From positions 1 through 38,729 of the forward strand of contig CAZVFX010000068.1 in assembly GCA_964626565.1 (NCBI GenBank): a stretch of 38,729 nt of DNA, read 5' to 3'. A program made the translations under genes and the position numbers. The notes under the pieces were generated by a model that had not been told where the DNA came from, made no database searches, and worked only from the letters and a program-made list of their open reading frames with translations. Each line of letters begins with the position of its first letter. Position 1 is the first letter of the stretch. Below are positions 36,424-38,729 of the stretch, in pieces. Source of the stretch: CAZVFX01 sp964626565 (GTDB taxonomy: Bacteria; Myxococcota_A; UBA9042; CAIXZC01).

Positions 36424-38724
36424 ATGCTCCGAAAGATCCTGCCGTTGTGTTGCCTGTTCCTGACACTTGCCTGTAACGAAGCCGTTGAGTTCTCCGCACC
36501 TCTTCCTGACAAGGCGGAGCCTGCCGAGCCGGCCGCGATGAAGAACGCACCGCCGCTTCTTCCGGCATACCAGCTTCCCTGGGAGCGAAAGATCCCCGGC
36601 AAGGCAGACGCTTACGACGACTATCGCAAGCTCCATCCCCAGTGGTTCGCCATCACTGAACCGCCTCAAGGCAACTTCCGCCCCATGAGGGAGTGGGAGC
36701 CGATGCAGTCGATCCTGTTTACCTACTCCAACGGCGTTTCCGGAATGGGCGAAGTGGCGGACACGCTAATCGATTCGGCGGTGGCCTCGCTGGCCGCCGG
36801 GGAAATTTGGGTGATCGCAGACGGCAACCAACCCAAGCAAAGCTTCAAGAACAGGATGAAACTTGCCGGGGTCTCAACGGAGGAGATCGATGAGAAGGTG
36901 GTCTTTTTCGACATAGAAAGCGACGCTTTCTGGCACATCGACTACGGCCCGTTCCCGCTGGTCAGTGAGGACAACGACACCGTGGCCTTCGGCGACTGGG
37001 TCTACTACCATCAACGGATCCGGGACGACGCGATTCCAACCCGCCTGGGCAACCTGCTGGGCATCACCACCTATCGGTCGCCCTTCCCGTTCGAGGGGGG
37101 CAATTTTCAGGCCGACGGGGAAGAGTTCTGCTATTTCGGCGAGCGGACGTACCTCTACACCGGCATGTCTTTCGACGACGTGCACTGGGTGAACGAGAAC
37201 TACTTCGGCTGCAAGAAATCGGTGGTGCTCAAAGAGATCACCAACGACGGCACCGGCCATATCGACATGTTCTTCAAACTGGGGGGCAAGCACGTCGCGG
37301 TTGTTGGCGAATACACCGTGGTTGACGACCCCACCAACAAGCAGCGCATGGACGACGTCGCAGAGCTGCTGGAATCGCTGGAGTATTCAGACGGGTCGGG
37401 AGGAATCGAGGTGTTCCGGTTGCCCTTCCCCAACCCTGCCGGAGGAGTTCCCCGTACCTTCATCAACTCGACCCTCTTCGTAAGCGCCGACGGCGAAACC
37501 AAGCTGAATCTGTGGCCCATGTACACCGTGGACAAAGACTTGGAAGCCGAGGCCATTCAGGTGTGGGAAGAGGCGATGCCCGACTGGCAGCATATCGGCA
37601 TCATCAGCGACGAGATTTCCAAGCTCTCAGGTGCGGTCCACTGTGTCACCCGCACCGTGCCTGCGCTGCCGCTGGAAAAATGGGTAGACGACGGCGAATG
37701 CGTGGACGGCATGTGCCAGGGTGAGGACGGCGCCTACCACTGGACCTGCATCCCGCCCTATGAAGACACGCCGGGGTGCTGGGGACCGAAGTGGGCCTGC
37801 ATGTGCAACAACTGTAACTCGGCCGCGTGCAAGTTCAGCGACGGTTGCGGCGACGGCACGTGCGCCGCCGGCGAGAACTGCTTCACCTGTTGGGCGGATT
37901 GCGGCTGCGAAGGCAACGCCACTTGCAACCTGGCAACCGAGAGTTGCGACGAGTGCGGCAACGGCACCTGCGACGAAGGCGAGAACTGTTCCGCTTGCGC
38001 TGCAGACTGTCCCTGCGAGTCGGGTACCGCGTGCAGCTTCGGCGTCTGCACCGCGTACCCCTGCGGCGGCATCGGCTACGAGGGGTGCTGTGACGGCACC
38101 AAAGTAGTGTACTGCGAGTACGGTTCGCTGAAGAGCGACGAGTGCGGCGGTAACGGCTGCGGCTGGAATGCCGGCGGCGGGATCTACGATTGCGGCTCCC
38201 ACGCCTCGGATCCCAGCGGCGAGCTTCCCCTGAGTTGCAGCGCGTACGACTACCCCTCCGGCTGCGCCGGCAAGCAGTGCGGCGACAACGGCGCCGGGTA
38301 TAGCTGCGGAGAGTGTGAGGGCAAGGGTGAAGAGTGCGTAGACGGCCAGTGCTTCTACGATTGCGAGCCCGACTGCGAAGGCAAAGCGTGCGGTTCCGAC
38401 GGCTGCGAAGGCAGTTGCGGCGAGTGCGGAAAGGGTGAAGAGTGCGTGGAAGGCGCGTGCACCATGGACGCCCCCGACGGTGCGGGGGAACCCGATGTGG
38501 TGACGTCTGAGGACATCGCTGCTGAAGATGTTCCCGGGTCGTCGGATGCCGATGAGCCCGATGCGGGCGAAGTCGCCGCGGAAAAGGACGACTCCGGCGG
38601 CGGCGGTGGAGGGGGCGGCTGCTCGCACACCGGTACGACCGCGCCCGCAACGGCGCCACTGCTGCTGGCGCTGTTGGCGGCACTGGCCGCGACGCGGCGG
38701 TATAGGACCCATAAGTCTTACTAG
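36424..38724 (+). CDS. Secreted peptidylarginine/agmatine deiminase with Cys-rich region and C-terminal sorting tail
   Basis: A 766-residue exported enzyme. The N-terminal signal ends LTLAC (Cys17, an imperfect lipobox). Residues about 75-415 are a Porphyromonas-type peptidylarginine/agmatine deiminase domain, with the catalytic set in order: Asp173 (WHIDYGPF), His279 and Asp281 (TGHIDMFF), Asn348 (TFINSTLF) and Cys407 (SGAVHCVTR). It would hydrolyse a guanidino group to citrulline or carbamoylputrescine plus ammonia. Residues about 430-690 hold dozens of cysteines, including CGDGTCAAGENCFTC and CGNGTCDEGENCSAC units. An acidic spacer and a Gly run precede Cys733, a membrane segment and RRYR at the end, a MYXO-CTERM-like tail. 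Surface display is likely; peptide versus agmatine specificity is unresolved. Confidence 0.87.
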   Translation: MLRKILPLCCLFLTLACNEAVEFSAPLPDKAEPAEPAAMKNAPPLLPAYQLPWERKIPGKADAYDDYRKLHPQWFAITEPPQGNFRPMREWEPMQSILFTYSNGVSGMGEVADTLIDSAVASLAAGEIWVIADGNQPKQSFKNRMKLAGVSTEEIDEKVVFFDIESDAFWHIDYGPFPLVSEDNDTVAFGDWVYYHQRIRDDAIPTRLGNLLGITTYRSPFPFEGGNFQADGEEFCYFGERTYLYTGMSFDDVHWVNENYFGCKKSVVLKEITNDGTGHIDMFFKLGGKHVAVVGEYTVVDDPTNKQRMDDVAELLESLEYSDGSGGIEVFRLPFPNPAGGVPRTFINSTLFVSADGETKLNLWPMYTVDKDLEAEAIQVWEEAMPDWQHIGIISDEISKLSGAVHCVTRTVPALPLEKWVDDGECVDGMCQGEDGAYHWTCIPPYEDTPGCWGPKWACMCNNCNSAACKFSDGCGDGTCAAGENCFTCWADCGCEGNATCNLATESCDECGNGTCDEGENCSACAADCPCESGTACSFGVCTAYPCGGIGYEGCCDGTKVVYCEYGSLKSDECGGNGCGWNAGGGIYDCGSHASDPSGELPLSCSAYDYPSGCAGKQCGDNGAGYSCGECEGKGEECVDGQCFYDCEPDCEGKACGSDGCEGSCGECGKGEECVEGACTMDAPDGAGEPDVVTSEDIAAEDVPGSSDADEPDAGEVAAEKDDSGGGGGGGGCSHTGTTAPATAPLLLALLAALAATRRYRTHKSY

Positions 38725-38729
38725 ACCTA

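Noticed and set aside
37627..38712. 361-codon open frame antisense to the Cys-rich part of the deiminase gene
   Set aside because: Ala/Val/Gly-rich mirror of TGC-rich codons, with no start signal.
1..38729. CRISPR array, insertion sequence or prophage genes
   Set aside because: No regularly spaced repeats with unique spacers, no transposase or integrase, and no phage structural motifs were seen.

Overview
The window reads as one contiguous, GC-rich, gene-dense stretch of a Gram-negative bacterial chromosome. Outer-membrane barrels, many lipoproteins, PilZ and hybrid histidine-kinase signalling, Cys-rich repeat proteins and two C-terminal Cys-TM-Arg tails of the MYXO-CTERM type together suggest a myxobacterium-like or other former 'Deltaproteobacteria' lineage. 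This placement is an inference from gene content; no rRNA is present. No gene-free stretch exceeds 300 bases, and there are no phage, transposase or CRISPR genes.

Layout. 1-3853 (+): a possibly riboswitch-controlled leader, an outer-membrane porin and tupABC, a tungstate ABC importer. 3850-9381 (-): a molybdenum/tungsten-cofactor operon (mobB-mobA fusion, short moaA, MOSC-Mog fusion) followed by a large TPR protein. 9518-11961 (+): rluD-type pseudouridine synthase overlapping selA. 12048-12887 (+): tandem PilZ protein. 12904-14341 (-): a small outer-membrane barrel and a Cys-containing lipoprotein. 14516-18525 (+): transketolase-like enzyme translationally coupled to a GAF/histidine kinase/receiver protein. 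18533-20632 (-): polytopic GT-C-like membrane protein. 20848-24204 (+): universal stress protein, then mtnP-pfkB-psd. 24213-25331 (-): FKBP lipoprotein. 25454-25538 (+): tRNA-Leu(CAA). 25691-26420 (+): antitoxin/PIN toxin pair. 26693-34236 (-): a five-gene envelope operon. 34380-38724 (+): two Cys-rich surface proteins, one of them a peptidylarginine/agmatine deiminase with a C-terminal sorting tail.

How the parts fit. Tungstate uptake, guanylated molybdopterin synthesis and selenocysteine-tRNA synthesis lie side by side. This is the supply chain expected for W/Mo selenoenzymes such as formate dehydrogenases, but no such enzyme is in the window. The second theme is the cell envelope. The 26.7-34.2 kb operon encodes two members of an unrecognised protein family with different anchors (N-terminal lipid versus C-terminal Cys-TM tail), a membrane-tethered Cys-cluster protein, a PAS hybrid kinase and an M48 metalloprotease lipoprotein. 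It is the best candidate here for an undescribed system.

A third item is a family of three ~75-80 bp hairpin elements around 25.6-26.7 kb. Each lies downstream of a gene in the same relative orientation. The arms of the central palindrome change together, so the hairpin is kept while its sequence is not.
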